Source of the DNA: Tetrapyrgos nigripes
Lineage: Eukaryota; Basidiomycota; Agaricomycetes; Agaricales; Campanellaceae
DNA length: 64,000 nucleotides
Assembly (NCBI GenBank): GCA_013368315.1
Contig: JAACJM010000111.1
Coordinates: 1-64,000 of the forward strand
Direction of reading: 5' to 3'
Part shown: one piece after another, positions 11,428-22,163 of the stretch
Position numbering within the stretch: the first letter of the stretch is position 1
Layout: every line of letters begins with the position of its first letter
The notes under the pieces: model-generated
What the model was told of the DNA's origin: nothing
Database searches by the model: none
The model's input: the letters and a program-made list of their open reading frames with translations, nothing else
Translations under genes and position numbers: made by a program

Positions 11428-11680
11428 GAGCGGGAAAAGGGCGGGACAGCGTCTTCACGACTGGTTACTAAGCCGAAAGGTCATGCGGATCCGGCCCTGG
11501 CGCTGTCCGACCCATGCCCGATGATCCCGCACACCCGCACACCTACCTACCAGCCTCAAGTCCTTATGCCCAGTCAACTTTAAGCAACTAGGGGGGAGCT
11601 GCTGATAACGCCTTGTAGTCGGGCAGATCAGCGATCAAATTCTCGCTTGTGTATACCCGGCTATTTGGTAATATCAGGTG
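11428..11680 (-). repeat. Right terminal inverted repeat of the KDZ element
   Basis: This is the inverted partner of 2,441-2,694. Read on the minus strand from 11,680 inward it begins CACCTGATATTACC and stays aligned with the left copy to 11,428. Near 11,676-11,735, just across the outer boundary, GGTGTATGACAT and ATGTCATACACACC form an imperfect hairpin. Confidence 0.9.
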
Positions 11681-11756
11681 TATGACATAACCTGGGAATA
11701 GTATTTTTGTCCAAAAAGTAATGTCATACACACCTGTCACCTGTTCGAGAAATCAT

Positions 11757-12743
11757 TAATCAGTCTTGACTATGATGGCAAGAAAATGTACACAGTACAG
11801 TCGCTTGGGCAACTTGTTTACCCCTCTAACGTGGTTCTTGGACAGTGCATTATCTTTCATCTCACAACCTTCCACATCACTGACCGCCCCAAAGACTGTA
11901 CCATTGACGGTGAATTGTTTGGGAGCAGAGGAAAATGCTTAAGACGGGGCATTCTCCTAACACTGCACTAACATCGAATTCCATGTTGGCAGTCTTCACT
12001 ACCCTGTGACGCTACTGTTTTTTTTTCTCCTCTACAACAAAACCCCAGAAGAATGCTACGAACAATTGAAGAAACTCTTTGGCGAGAAGGGATCCGTGCG
12101 TCGGACGAAGTCAATGTCATCGAGCACGACAAAGCGAAGAACAGAAACGTACTCGATAAATTGAAGGGAGTGGAAAGCTTGGGTTGATGTTAAGGAAGCC
12201 AGGCTCGTGAGTGCCCTTTTTTCCTACTCATGCTCATATGGTCTTGAGCAGCTATGCTGATGGCGTTCCTTCCTCAGACTCTATGAAGGACGTCGTTCTT
12301 CGACATTCTTGAAGATCAAGGTGCGTTTGTCTTGAAATAGGAAAACATTTTCGCTCACCCAAGGCCCTATATCCTCCTGCAGACTGTCTATGACGCCGAA
12401 GCAGTTGTTGTAGATAACGACCCTGGCAAGGGCCGTAACACTGATGTTACTGGAGCGTTGAAATGTGAGATGGAGGGCGAGGTGTGTAGCTAAAGCCAGA
12501 CAACTGCCGTCTATACCTGCCCAGACCTTCAACCTCGGTATCGGTCTATCCGACAAGCAACGCAAGAACCCTCCCAAAGTTGGATCGATCATCGTCTATC
12601 GCTTCCAAGAGCTCACTAAGGATGGTGTACGGTTCCCATCCTACATCGGCGAAACCGTAGACAAGACGGAACCTAAAGATGCAGAGACTCCGGAACATAG
12701 GAAGGCTGGTGCGGCGAAGAAGGGTGAAGATGATGATGCGTAG
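11757..12743 (+). pseudogene. ATP-dependent DNA ligase, decayed copy
   Basis: Broken frames read as pieces of a short single-subunit ATP-dependent DNA ligase. DYDGKKMYT (near 11,767) precedes CTIDGELFGSRGK (near 11,900), which fits the family's DGEL motif. Then KNPEECYEQLKKLFGEKGS (near 12,043) and YEGRRSSTF (near 12,280) follow. LKIKTVYDAEAVVV (near 12,310-12,410) corresponds to the conserved LKxK motif, and the OB-fold is seen as GLSDKQRKNPPKVGSIIVYR (near 12,540-12,600) followed by FPSYIGE. Stops and frame changes occur between the pieces, and the N-terminal segment with the active-site lysine is not found. The OB-fold piece alone stays open to the stop at 12,741-12,743. It lies directly beyond the right end of the KDZ element. 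Confidence 0.7.
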
Positions 12744-13038
12744 AGAGATGGGACGAATGTGCTCGGGAGTGGCCGGATCGCCTCCCCAACGGACTAACGA
12801 GAAGGATGCGTGTCCAAGTTGAACAGGTTCAGATGGACCCTTCTTATCTTTGTTGGTTGTCGTATTGTTATGTCTGAATAAATTACTGTTCGCAGATACA
12901 CTACCACCGTGTCAAACTTCTGCGGGTCCACCAACGAAGTCACTTCTGTAAACCTTCCTGTCTGTGTTGTCCTTCGCTCCTCTTCGCTGTCCTTTATATC
13001 TCCCTCTACAGACTGCAAACCTCGGAATCTACTATGTC

Positions 13039-13959
13039 TCAATCTTCTTCGGAAGTTGAGTGGCTAGCTATACTCCCACTAGCTGCTTGGTCAAAGGAGT
13101 GGTTTAGATCATGGCGTTGATGAAGTTTGTGAGACTCCATAACCGTTGTGGGTGGCAAGGCGGGATACTGCTGACCAGTATAGTCATAAACAGGTTCAGA
13201 GGCAAAGTGTGTGCCTGGCCTTGTTCGCAGGTAATTGGCAGAAGGTGGGTTGCCCATTGGTATACCCGAATAACTTCTTTCAGATTGCCGGTACTGTCCT
13301 GGAATAACGCTGCCTGGATAGTGTCCTTCAGATCGTCTGTACTGGGCATGGAGTTGGCGTGGATCTGGAGCTGCATTGCCTATATCACATCCCCGGCTGT
13401 ATAATACGTGATGTTCTTCAGGCTGGTATGAAGCTGGAATTGGCTGTGACCATTGGCTTTGGGCATAGCCTCTTCCCTCTCCACCAGGACTACCACGGCC
13501 AAATTTATTGGCTGCCAGCTGACCTAGCTGTTCACCCTTTCCGTATTCGGGCCTGCCAGTCATCAATGTCGCCCGTTGTGGGTTGCTGGAACATTGGTAG
13601 GCTGAATGGGTAGGCACCAAAGCGGAAGAATGGTGATAGCCAGCCCTGCCATCAATGGGAGCACCTATGCAAAGTCATCAGGGTTTCGGAGAAAGGCGCG
13701 AGTAGCGACACTCACTCATTGACCTGCTGGTTGCCTCTCGTCCCACGGGTGAGTAGTATACGTTTTTCGCGATTATGATTTGTGGATTTGTGATATACAT
13801 GACCACAGCGTTGTTCGTACTATCGGTACTGGAGTTGTCTGTATAGTCCGCGTAGGAATCGCCCTCAAGCACCGAATCCGAATAATGGCTGCCTTCGACG
13901 TGTGATATTCCTCCATTGACAGCGAACTCTCTGGCGTCTTTGAATGCCTCGGTTGGCAT
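13039..13959 (-). CDS. Gly/Tyr/Gln-rich protein with an NGG...VEG N-terminal motif
   Basis: Unknown function. Two exons joined by a GT-AG intron (about 13,669-13,716, between Ser-Met and Ser) give an intact protein of about 290 residues. The N-terminus reads FKDAREFAVNGGISHVEGSH. It resembles the short Phe-x-x-Ala-x-x-Phe-x-Ile-x-Gly-Gly-x-x-x-x-Val-x-Gly leader found on many Agaricomycete NLR-like and related proteins. The rest is disordered and rich in Tyr, Gln, Ser, Pro and Gly, with a local repeat (QYRRSE near one QYRQSE). The dead TKL kinase just upstream on the same strand also has a Tyr/Gln/Pro-rich tail, so the two may have common ancestry or belong to one family of immune-like genes (inference). 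Confidence 0.55.
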
Positions 13960-14340
13960 TTCGAGGGGGGACTAGAAGAATATGATGGGGTTTGCTTAAG
14001 AATAGGTAGTATGCACACGGGGCCTGAAAGCGCTGAAGATACAGCAGCCGCTAGCTGACAAACAATGCTACTAGTACAGCATCCAAATACCTTCCCTTCC
14101 AAGCCACAAAAGACCGGCCGGTGTCACAGAAATAACATCAGGCTGCTAGCTCATTGCAGCTGCCCTCTTCCTGAACCCTGCCTGAACCTTCCTTGACAGC
14201 CTCCAGGTCATGGGGACTGACCCCGTGTCCCGTCGTTGTCGACGTCCATATCTGCTCCCGCATTCTCGTTTTCGCTAGCTTAGTTAGTTGTAACCAGCGG
14301 GGTTTCTCTGGGAGTCTGCCACTAAACGATTAAATGGGTT

Positions 14341-16364
14341 TCAAGAAGTGGACCTATACCCAGAAGAAGACGTGCTCTGTGCTCCGTTTGCAGAGAGGGG
14401 TATTGGGACATACTCTGCGTAATGGGACTGGAGAGGATAAGGTTGAGAGTGTAACTGAAAAATGGAATTGGGACGAACCTGACGGTATTGTTCCTGAGAC
14501 TCTGTGGAAACAAGAGCTGGAGGAGCAGATAGAGGTACCGGTACTAGTAGGTGGCGTGGAGTTGCAGGATAGTGAGACTGGTGAAGGTCTGAGTGATGTC
14601 TCTGCTGTCCTTCATCGACATCGTAATAGATAGGATATGGTCGATTGTATGGGCCACCATCCTATGCGCCAACGTGGCCTGGAACATCTTGTCGAGGATA
14701 AAGATAAGGCTGCGGTCCACCAAGGTTGGGCAGGCGTTGGGAGTAGCACTCGCTTCCTAAGTTCACATTCTGGGTTGGAAATATTGGAGGAGTTTGGTTG
14801 GCAGGCACGGGCAATCGCATATACATGTCTCCATGGTCTATATTGCTTCGTACTTGCGTGAACAATGGGTCCGTGTCATCCCAGTCAGGGGCAGGCTTGG
14901 GCCTAGGACTCATCTTGCTAAGAAGCGATAGGAGTTCCTTCGCATCTGGCCGAACAGAGGGCTTTTCGTCCAAACACTGTAGAATCATGTCCCACATTGA
15001 GTCCAGATCTCGAGCAGATGGTAGCCCTTCGGGGCGCGTTGGATCAACCTGATGTGAATCTTCGCTTAACCATCTCAGGTCAGGAAGGTCATACATCTTC
15101 AAAATCTGTTCAATACGATGGGTTCAACGACCACTGACATCAGCTGTCGAACTGAGGCTACACACCTCGTGACCCAAACGCCCAAATGAATACACATCAC
15201 CTTTCTTTGAAGTACGTGCATTCATTGAGACCTCAGGAGTTCCGCCACCTTGATGTCTCGTAGGTCGAAACCCCTTGGTGCTAGCCAAGTGAGATTAACC
15301 AAAATCTCAGAGGCAGGCTCGGGAATGGTTGGTGATCAGTGCGTTGTCCTACTTAGGCGAGAGCAATCAAGGCGAAGTGAAATGATTGGACAGATGTCAG
15401 ATAAACATAGTTCCGAGTCAATGTTTTCACTACACACAGGTTTCAGATCGCCATGAATAACATTTTCTCCGTGTAAATATTCCAGTCCAGACGCAATGTC
15501 CTGCACCTATACAATAAGAACAATAAGAAACTGAACACAAAGAAATTGAACAAAGGACCTACTAGGGTATACATGTCTTCCTGGCTGAGTGTCCTGGCCC
15601 TCAACATAACCGAGAGGCTCCCGTTGTTCATGTAGGGAGAAACAAAGCACACATCTTCCCGCTTATCATCCTGGTAGTACATCCCCAGGAAGGGTAGCAA
15701 GTTTGGGTGTTCGAACTGCCTCCAGAGGACGGCTTCCCGTAGACAATCCTGCAAAGAAAAGGATTTGGATCGTTAGTGATAATGACAGAAATATAATATA
15801 TCGGACACACATCGATCTCAATGCTATCGGGATATAGCCCAACGACTTTCACTGCATAATCAGTCCTGTTGGGGCGCTCGATTCCAGTCTTATTCTTGTC
15901 CCCGATAGCAATTTTCCCTTCATATAGTGCTCCGTATGTGCCTTTAGCAATGCGTTTACCGAGTACCAGATTCTTGATCACATAACACTAAGGGTATTGC
16001 TGAAACTCTTGAGAAAGACGAAAAATGGTCTTCAACGTGAGGAATCGGACACGCTGATCCAGTCGTTGAGGGTAGTCGGCTATCTGGAGATCGGCCAGTG
16101 TTGTCAGAAATGACTTCCGATATAAGTTGATGCTCACCATCTGGAGTATGTCAAGCCGATATTGAGCTTCCTCTCCTCTCAGTTTTAGAAACGGCAGCAA
16201 TACCACTTTTTCTTCATCTTGTGGCGAAATCGAATGAAGGATGGTAAATGTCTCTTCAAGGACATGTGTATCGTGACCGGGACCATGAGCTATGTCAGAA
16301 GGAAAAGCAAACGCCGTAACAGGGAGAAAGAGTGAACCAGACCTGCTATAGCTTCGTCACTCAT
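14341..16364 (-). pseudogene. Tyrosine-kinase-like (TKL) protein kinase, inactivated
   Basis: From the ATG at 16,362-16,364 the frame gives MSDEAIA, an intron, then a leader with LRGEEAQYRLDILQMV, a segment found before the kinase domain in Agaricomycete TKL proteins. The kinase domain follows: KGTYGALYEGKI (glycine loop, near 15,930), DYAVKVVG (Lys of subdomain II), EHPNLLPFLGMYY, SPYMNNGSLS, GLEYLHGENVIHGDLKP (catalytic loop, near 15,460), DFG (near 15,300), GDVYSFGRLGHE and PSVRPDAKELLSLL. A Pro/Gln/Tyr-rich tail ends at 14,341. In-frame stops lie just before the kinase domain (near 15,987), on both sides of DFG (TGA 15,307-15,309 and TAA 15,295-15,297) and in the tail (14,662-14,664). The stops around DFG rule out an active enzyme. 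Confidence 0.75.
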
Positions 16365-17399
16365 AATCAGTTGGAATTTGAGGATATCGCACGCTTGAGC
16401 TCAAATTGAAGGAAAGGTGTCCATCTGCCTTGGGTGACATTTTCACAGGGTAGGTTCTCCCGTTTACCGTCAAACCTAAATGAAGACCAGCTAATAGCTA
16501 CTGAACCAAGTTCAAATGCAACTGGTTTCGACTTGTCTGCGACGTTGAGCCAGATTAAGTAGTGAATTGTCAGGCCGACAAGCGCATTTCACGGTGCTAG
16601 TCTTTCGTACGTTTCAGCGACTTTTCTTTCAAACCAAGAGACACTTTATCGCATGGCCAGTGGCTGTTACTGGTGGATAGCCACGGGGCGTCTGGAATTA
16701 AGGTGACAAATTTGAGTTAGCGAGTCGTTTGGAAACAAGGTTGCGTAAAATTCGCCCTCACGTCGTTTTACACACCCATGCATAGTAGATGCTCACAGAC
16801 TATCCGCAGACATTCAGGTCAACGAGAATGCTATCTGAGTGATGAGTGGTAGTATAAGAAAGGAAAGAAGAAAGCAGCACTGAGCAGGACACAGACAACT
16901 AAGCGAGTAAATACTGTGTCATCCAGGTGTCATCCACCATTGTCAGTCCCACTCCTCAGACTACCAGTTTTGACCTCAGAAAGTTCAACGCACTGGCATC
17001 TTCTCTTTGTCTCCTCTCGTTCACAAATGACAAAACAGGAATCACACCCAGTAGTAACCAATATTCCGTGGCCAGAAGTTAGTGGGAAACATCAAATCTC
17101 TGGTGCTCGGAAACGGATTCGAAAACTTTAAATTTCCGAAGCCTTCGGCAAGCGATCCGATTGGCTCGGATCCGCTTCCGATAGATTTCTGAAGCACGAA
17201 ACCTTTCGTTTCCAAACGAGTTTCCTGTCGCTCGAAAGCTCGACCTTTCCTAACTAACTTTTGACGAGTGAATATTGGTTACTGCTGGTGTGAATTACAT
17301 AGTTGTATTATCAGTGAGCTTTGGCTTTGGCTTGGAGTTATTCAAATCGTTTATGCAGAATCATGCTATCATGGTGCTGCATAGATCGAATGTGAACAG
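16365..17399. other. Intergenic, no gene seen
   Basis: No open frame here looks like a protein. At about 17,105-17,260 a cluster of short palindromic words appears (CCGAAGCCTTCGG, CGAAACCTTTCG, CGGATCCG), unlike the surroundings and comparable in style to the GC-rich repeat at 2,165-2,440. Confidence 0.4.
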
Positions 17400-17419
17400 G
17401 ATACTGTGGAGAAGTATAT

Positions 17420-18190
17420 TTGGATTCGGAACGAGTGTTAGAAGTAAGTAGTCTGGAGTCTGCACGTCCTAATGGTCGACAAGCCTGCTCTCACCAACTC
17501 GCAGGTCAGCAGGCTACATCAAGAGCCACTTCAGATATAGGCTCTCTGGCACCATTTCGTCCTCTCTCACCACTACTTGCTCTGCATCAGCTGAAGATGC
17601 CGATTCGAACTCGACCAACTGCCCTATGTTCCTCTAATACGGCCGTTGTCAAGGTTCGGATATTCAAGCCATCGTGCATGGCACCATTTTCTATTCGTCC
17701 CGTCCTGTATGATTGAATACTCACAGAGGGTAACTGTCTCATAGCTGATTTCGGTTTATCTAAGGTCGGTCTTCCTCAACTCCTCTAACCGTTTAAGCTC
17801 ATCAATGATCATATTGATTTGACAGGTCTTGGAAGACGTGACAGAGATACCTATTGCTGCAGCCAATTTGTGCCGATGGTTAGCGTCAGAAGTGCACACT
17901 CAGCTGTGAAAGGGATGGCCTCCTTTGCGTCGGACATCCAAGTACCCGTTAGGATGACGGTTCTCGAGGTACGTTAAGTTTCTCTAAATCTGACGCTGTT
18001 TCCCTAATTTCTCCAGCTTCTGACCCATATCCCGCCCTACGCATATATCAGACATCCTCAAGAAGTCGTGTTGGCCAAGAACGAGCGCGATTTTCCTTCC
18101 AAACCGACTGAGGCTAGAGTCGTCGAAAGAGTCAACTCAGTCGACGCTATTTGGAATGCCCGTCGTCGTCGCCGAGGCCTGGGATAGAAG
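17420..18190 (+). pseudogene. Second TKL kinase relic (C-lobe fragments)
   Basis: Split exons with good GT-AG borders carry kinase pieces. ADFGLSK (near 17,740-17,762) is the activation-loop start. VLEDVTEIPIAAANLCRWLASE (near 17,826-17,905, in parts) corresponds to the segment up to the APE-like motif. MTVLE spliced to LLTHIPPYAYIRHPQEVVLA (near 17,955-18,080) and FPSKPTEARVVERV follow, ending at a stop near 18,188. Stops interrupt the frame after the APE-like block. The N-lobe and an intact catalytic loop are not found; only a degraded IVHG is visible near 17,660. It points toward the first TKL pseudogene, so the two are convergent relics of one expanded family. Confidence 0.6.
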
Positions 18191-19236
18191 AGCTTTTGGA
18201 GAGACCGGAAGGGTTAATAACGCAAACGGCGTCTACGCAAGATCTGCATACAAACTCATGTGGCTTTGGTGTGTATTGACCAGTGTAATGATGAGATTTT
18301 GATTTTCAAACTTGCGCGCGGATATTATCTTAGCCCGGCACCAGTACTCTTCTTCACTACACCCAAGAAATCTAAGCCTATTTTTTCTTCAGACGTCCGA
18401 AAGGCAGGATACTAATGCAACTCCGGTCTCAGACTCATAAGCCTAACGCTTAAGAAGGGGTATGTTTCTGTTCCTGTTCCGTTTTGCAAACAAAGCTACC
18501 CTTCTGAAGCAAATTTGCACTCACTGGAATCCTGATTCTTGATCAGGCTCAGAGTTTTTCCTCGAACCCGTCGAGCACGAGCACGCCTGCTGATACTACT
18601 TCCCAGTCGGCTCCAGTACAGCCTGATTCAGAGCCTGAACGTCGTAATGCTACCCTTCCATCAGAATATCCACAACGAGTGTGTCTAATTTGCCTCACGT
18701 TATATAGGTGACAGTTATACTAACCCTCAGAAAAACCCAAACCTCAAAACTCACTGGGTGTATCGATCTGGGGATTTGACCAGCTTCAAGCTGCCTTTGT
18801 CAAGCCCCCACTTCAGAAGTTTCAGATCAGCGTGTGGATTGAGGGGTTCCCCTCCTTCCCTTACATAGGATTCCACTCTTGCAATGTGAGATGCAGACGA
18901 TCGCGATGCAGCCAGAGGTTTCCGGAGCGACTTGAAGAACAGTGAGCGCGACAAAGTCAAGTAGTCGATAATAATGTAATTTTTATCCCAAGAGAATACA
19001 GCGTCAGCGACGACACGACGCGACACAATCATAAAAGTACAACGCTTGCTATGCATAGCGGAGATGGAATGGATATGCGGGGAGGACAATAAAGAACAGA
19101 ATAATTTAAGCCTTGTTGTGCTAAAGATACAACCGATTCAACTCTTAAGAGGAAACTTGTGCTAGAATCTTACGTCCCAGTTAACTCTTTGCAGCGGCAT
19201 GAACCAGCATGAACCTAAAAGACAAGCCGCTGATGC
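18191..19236. other. Intergenic, possible gene scraps
   Basis: Plus-strand scraps near 18,540-18,690 encode a Ser/Thr/Pro/Gln-rich run (NPSSTSTPADTTSQSAP) behind a good acceptor, probably the tail of the kinase relic. A 112-codon minus-strand frame at 18,751-19,089 has no recognisable feature and overlaps the expected 3' UTR of the next gene. I do not call it. Confidence 0.35.
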
Positions 19237-21950
19237 TCAATTCCGCTTTTTAGCAGCAGCAGCTTTCGTGGTATGCACCCCAGTGCCGTTACTGTGGGTG
19301 TTGAGAGTGCTGTGGGCATTATTCTTCCGCCTCTTATTCAGTGGTGCAGACGGTCCAGGTGTCGGTGGTGGTCGACGTTTGTTCTGGTTTTGGGAGGGTG
19401 TTGTAGTCGCAGTTGCGTGCGTGTCTCGGAATTTATCCTGTAGAAAGTCGAGAAGCCCACAGAAAGCAAAGAGAGAGAAAAGGGACAGGGGGAGAAAACA
19501 AAAGAAAGGTATTCTCAGCTATAGGCTCTCGTAAAGAGAGAAAAAGCACTACGAACCTGTGAAGTAATCATCAACTCATCTTCCTCAGATTCTTCCCCAG
19601 ACTCTGTCTCTTTCACTTTCTCAGCTTGCCTATTCCCATGCACCTCCTTCTCATTCTCAGACTCTTCTTCTGACGGTTCTTGTATAATTTTCGAAGCCCG
19701 TCTCCTCGCCGCCCTTCCTTTCGTGGATGTTGTTCGCCTCCTACGCTGTGGTTGGGGTTCGATATACTCATCATCGTCCTCAGCACCGTCATCCTCGTCC
19801 TCATCAACTTCATCATCTTGACCCCTTTCTACTTCCACACCAAGTTGGTGGTGTTCGACCTCCCCATCATCAATGAAAACCCCCTGGCCATCATCATCAT
19901 TCTCTTCTTTGACAGCATTAACAGGTACTGTAGCTGTAATTCGACGGATGAGTCTTGATTGGGGGATAGAGGACGTCGCCATCAATGTTGCAGAATGAGC
20001 CGAGTGGGCTGAGTGTGATGTTGAACCCGACCCGGACGCAATCTCTTCGTCTCGAGGCGCGCTCTGTGAAAGCGAAGAAAAAGACTTTTTATGTCTGACG
20101 CCAGTGGAAGTGGAAGCACAAGTGGAGGTAGTAGCCATGCTCTGATCATCATCCACATCTGAGCGTCGGTGTTGTCTACTGGAGCCAGAGGATGGTTGAG
20201 AACGTGCTTTACCAGACGTATTGGCGTTGGGTAATGCACGAGCTTTGGATTTAGGATTCGGAGTCTTGTTGGTACTCGTACGTGCGAGACTGAGTCCGTT
20301 CATTCTATGGGAGCGGGAAGGGGTTTCGGGTTCCGGAGGACTAAGAGGGAGAGGAAGGGTAGATAAGAGGTGTGGGTGAGTGGGTGAAGTCGATGGGACG
20401 TGGTCTTCCATGTCATCCACGTCGTCGTTGTCTTGGTCACGGTCTGCGTATCGAGATATAGGCGTCAAAGGGGCCATACCCATTGTGTATCCGGGTCGAT
20501 TCTGGTGAAACGTTGAATATGAGCGAGATGTTAAGAATTAGACATTGAACATAACAAAATAAGAGGAAAAGACAGAGAAGATGAACGGCAGAAGATAAAT
20601 CAGCGGGATGCCAAAGTCAAAAGCAAAATCAACGTACATGCATCTGCATCTGCAACTTCTCGTTGAGCTCCTCGACTTTAGAAGCCAGTCCACATCGTTC
20701 TTGTTCGACTCGAAGAAAGTGTTCTTGCCAATTCCGCGATTGATCTCGCCATTGGATGCTTTCGCGTTTGAGGAGAGAGATTGTTTCGAGGTGGTGTGCT
20801 ATCTGTTGATTTGCGTTAGCAGTGGATTGAAAGAGAAGAGAAGAGGAGTAATCGTGGAATGACAGTACGCACTGTGGATTCTGCTTGTTTCAGCTGATGA
20901 ACGATAGAGAATGGCGATAGACATCAGTCACCAGCGCTTCCACCAAACACAGTGAACAAGGAGACGAAACGCACCACGCCCTTCAAAGAAACCACCTCCT
21001 GCTTCCACTGCTGAGTCTCCATCTGAGCTTCATGAAGCATCCTATTCGCGTTATCTCGTTCATTCCTAGCTTCCAACGCGTCTGCGAGAGAACGCGCAAT
21101 GTCTTGTTGGGCTTTGAGTTCTGCTTCTTCGAACTGGAGATGTAAGGATACAGAGATACAAAGATTTGAGTAAACGCCTTTGACCTTCTTTGACACAAGA
21201 CAAAGGAAAGGAGAAGAGACACCTACAGCCTTACAAACATCCATTGAAAACGACGCTAGGAAGTCTGCAATTCTTGAAGAGAGAAGAGGGAGAGGGTGGG
21301 CGTTATGCTCATTTTGAATCTGTGCGTCGCGGTTGTTACTGTTCTCCATCAAGAGTAAAGTCAGCTTACTCAGCAACTGCTCGTCATCATTTGCCGTCTA
21401 CTTTTGGTAAGTACCTAACGCGTACGCGACGCCAATGCAGCCTGCAATTCCACCTGATGTTGCCTTTTGATTTCTTCCTGCTCTGTTCAATGTTTATATA
21501 TATATATGTGGCTCCTCCCCAGTTGGAGAACGACGCTCACCATCGAATAGAGTTTTCAATCCCGACAAACGCACTTCACCATTTTGCTGGACTACTGCCA
21601 ACACTTCGTTCCAATCTACTCGCCTTTCAAAACAGCTCCTTTAAACATGGCACCAATTCGAAGCACTCACCCTGCTCCTCCTTCACCTTCCTCCTTTCAT
21701 GATACTCCTTCGAGAACCTAGTCATCTCCATCATCTCTTCTAATTTTCTTCTAATCTCCTTTCTGCTATCTTCTGCATCTGCACTTCTGTCTTGGTCTTT
21801 CTCCGAACCCTGCTCCTTATTTGAATCTTCCTCCGTCCTTTGTCGGGAACAACGCTCTCGACACCGCGCTGCATTCTCTTCTAACAACCTCTTCAGCCTC
21901 GCGAGCTCTTCTTCAACAGAGGGCTTGCCATTGCCATTGTCATCTGACAT
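19237..21950 (-). CDS. Coiled-coil protein with disordered, charged C-terminal half; probably nuclear
   Basis: Not recognised. The start at 21,948-21,950 gives MSDDNGNGKPSVEEELARLK, a charged coiled coil. It is followed by exons encoding more coiled coil (about 21,010-21,130 and 20,640-20,800: AELKAQQDIARSLADALEAR, RDQSRNWQEHFLRVEQERC). A long disordered exon (19,560-20,490) starts with MGMAPLTPISRYADR and carries acidic blocks, an RRRR run and a STKGRAARRRASK basic patch. The last exon ends in KRRPPPTPGP and NKRRKN, nuclear-localisation-like clusters, with the stop at 19,237-19,239. Exon joins are approximate. Coiled coil followed by an acidic and basic disordered tail suggests a chromosome or transcription-associated scaffold, but no domain proves it. 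Confidence 0.6.
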
Positions 21951-22163
21951 GAATGTAGTTTTCGTCTCGTTCTGGTTCTGGTTCTGATTCTTGTGCGCGA
22001 AGGAAGAGTCTTGTCAGAAAGGAGCGAAAAAGGACAAGTTACAACACGCGGCTTCCATGATGTACTACTCTCGTCTTAACCTTCGCCCTCAAATAGCACA
22101 GCGAACACATCCCGATTCATCTCGTTAAATAAGTTATCCATGCAGTTATGTATGTGTAGTAAT

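Larger units (their letters stand above)
2441..11680. mobile_element. KDZ (Kyakuja-Dileera-Zisupton) DNA transposon with two cargo genes
   Basis: The 9.24-kb element is bounded by inverted repeats that start CACCTGATATTACC on both ends and run about 254 bp at roughly 90% identity by eye. Inside are a leftward KDZ transposase gene (2,926-6,086), a 1.4-kb non-coding stretch, a leftward gene with two RNase H1 N-terminal-like domains (7,550-8,702) and a rightward gene of unknown function (8,773-11,324). KDZ transposons are a fungal-rich DNA transposon class described from basidiomycete genomes, sometimes linked to TET/JBP dioxygenase genes; no such gene is present here. The 8 bp outside each end do not match (CGACTCTG left, TATGACAT right), so I see no target-site duplication. 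Confidence 0.85.

Noticed and set aside
2441..11680. TET/JBP dioxygenase gene expected with some KDZ elements
   Set aside because: No HxD...H iron-binding pattern or related frame was found inside or beside the element.
18751..19089. 112-codon minus-strand frame downstream of the coiled-coil gene
   Set aside because: No features, and it overlaps the likely 3' UTR.
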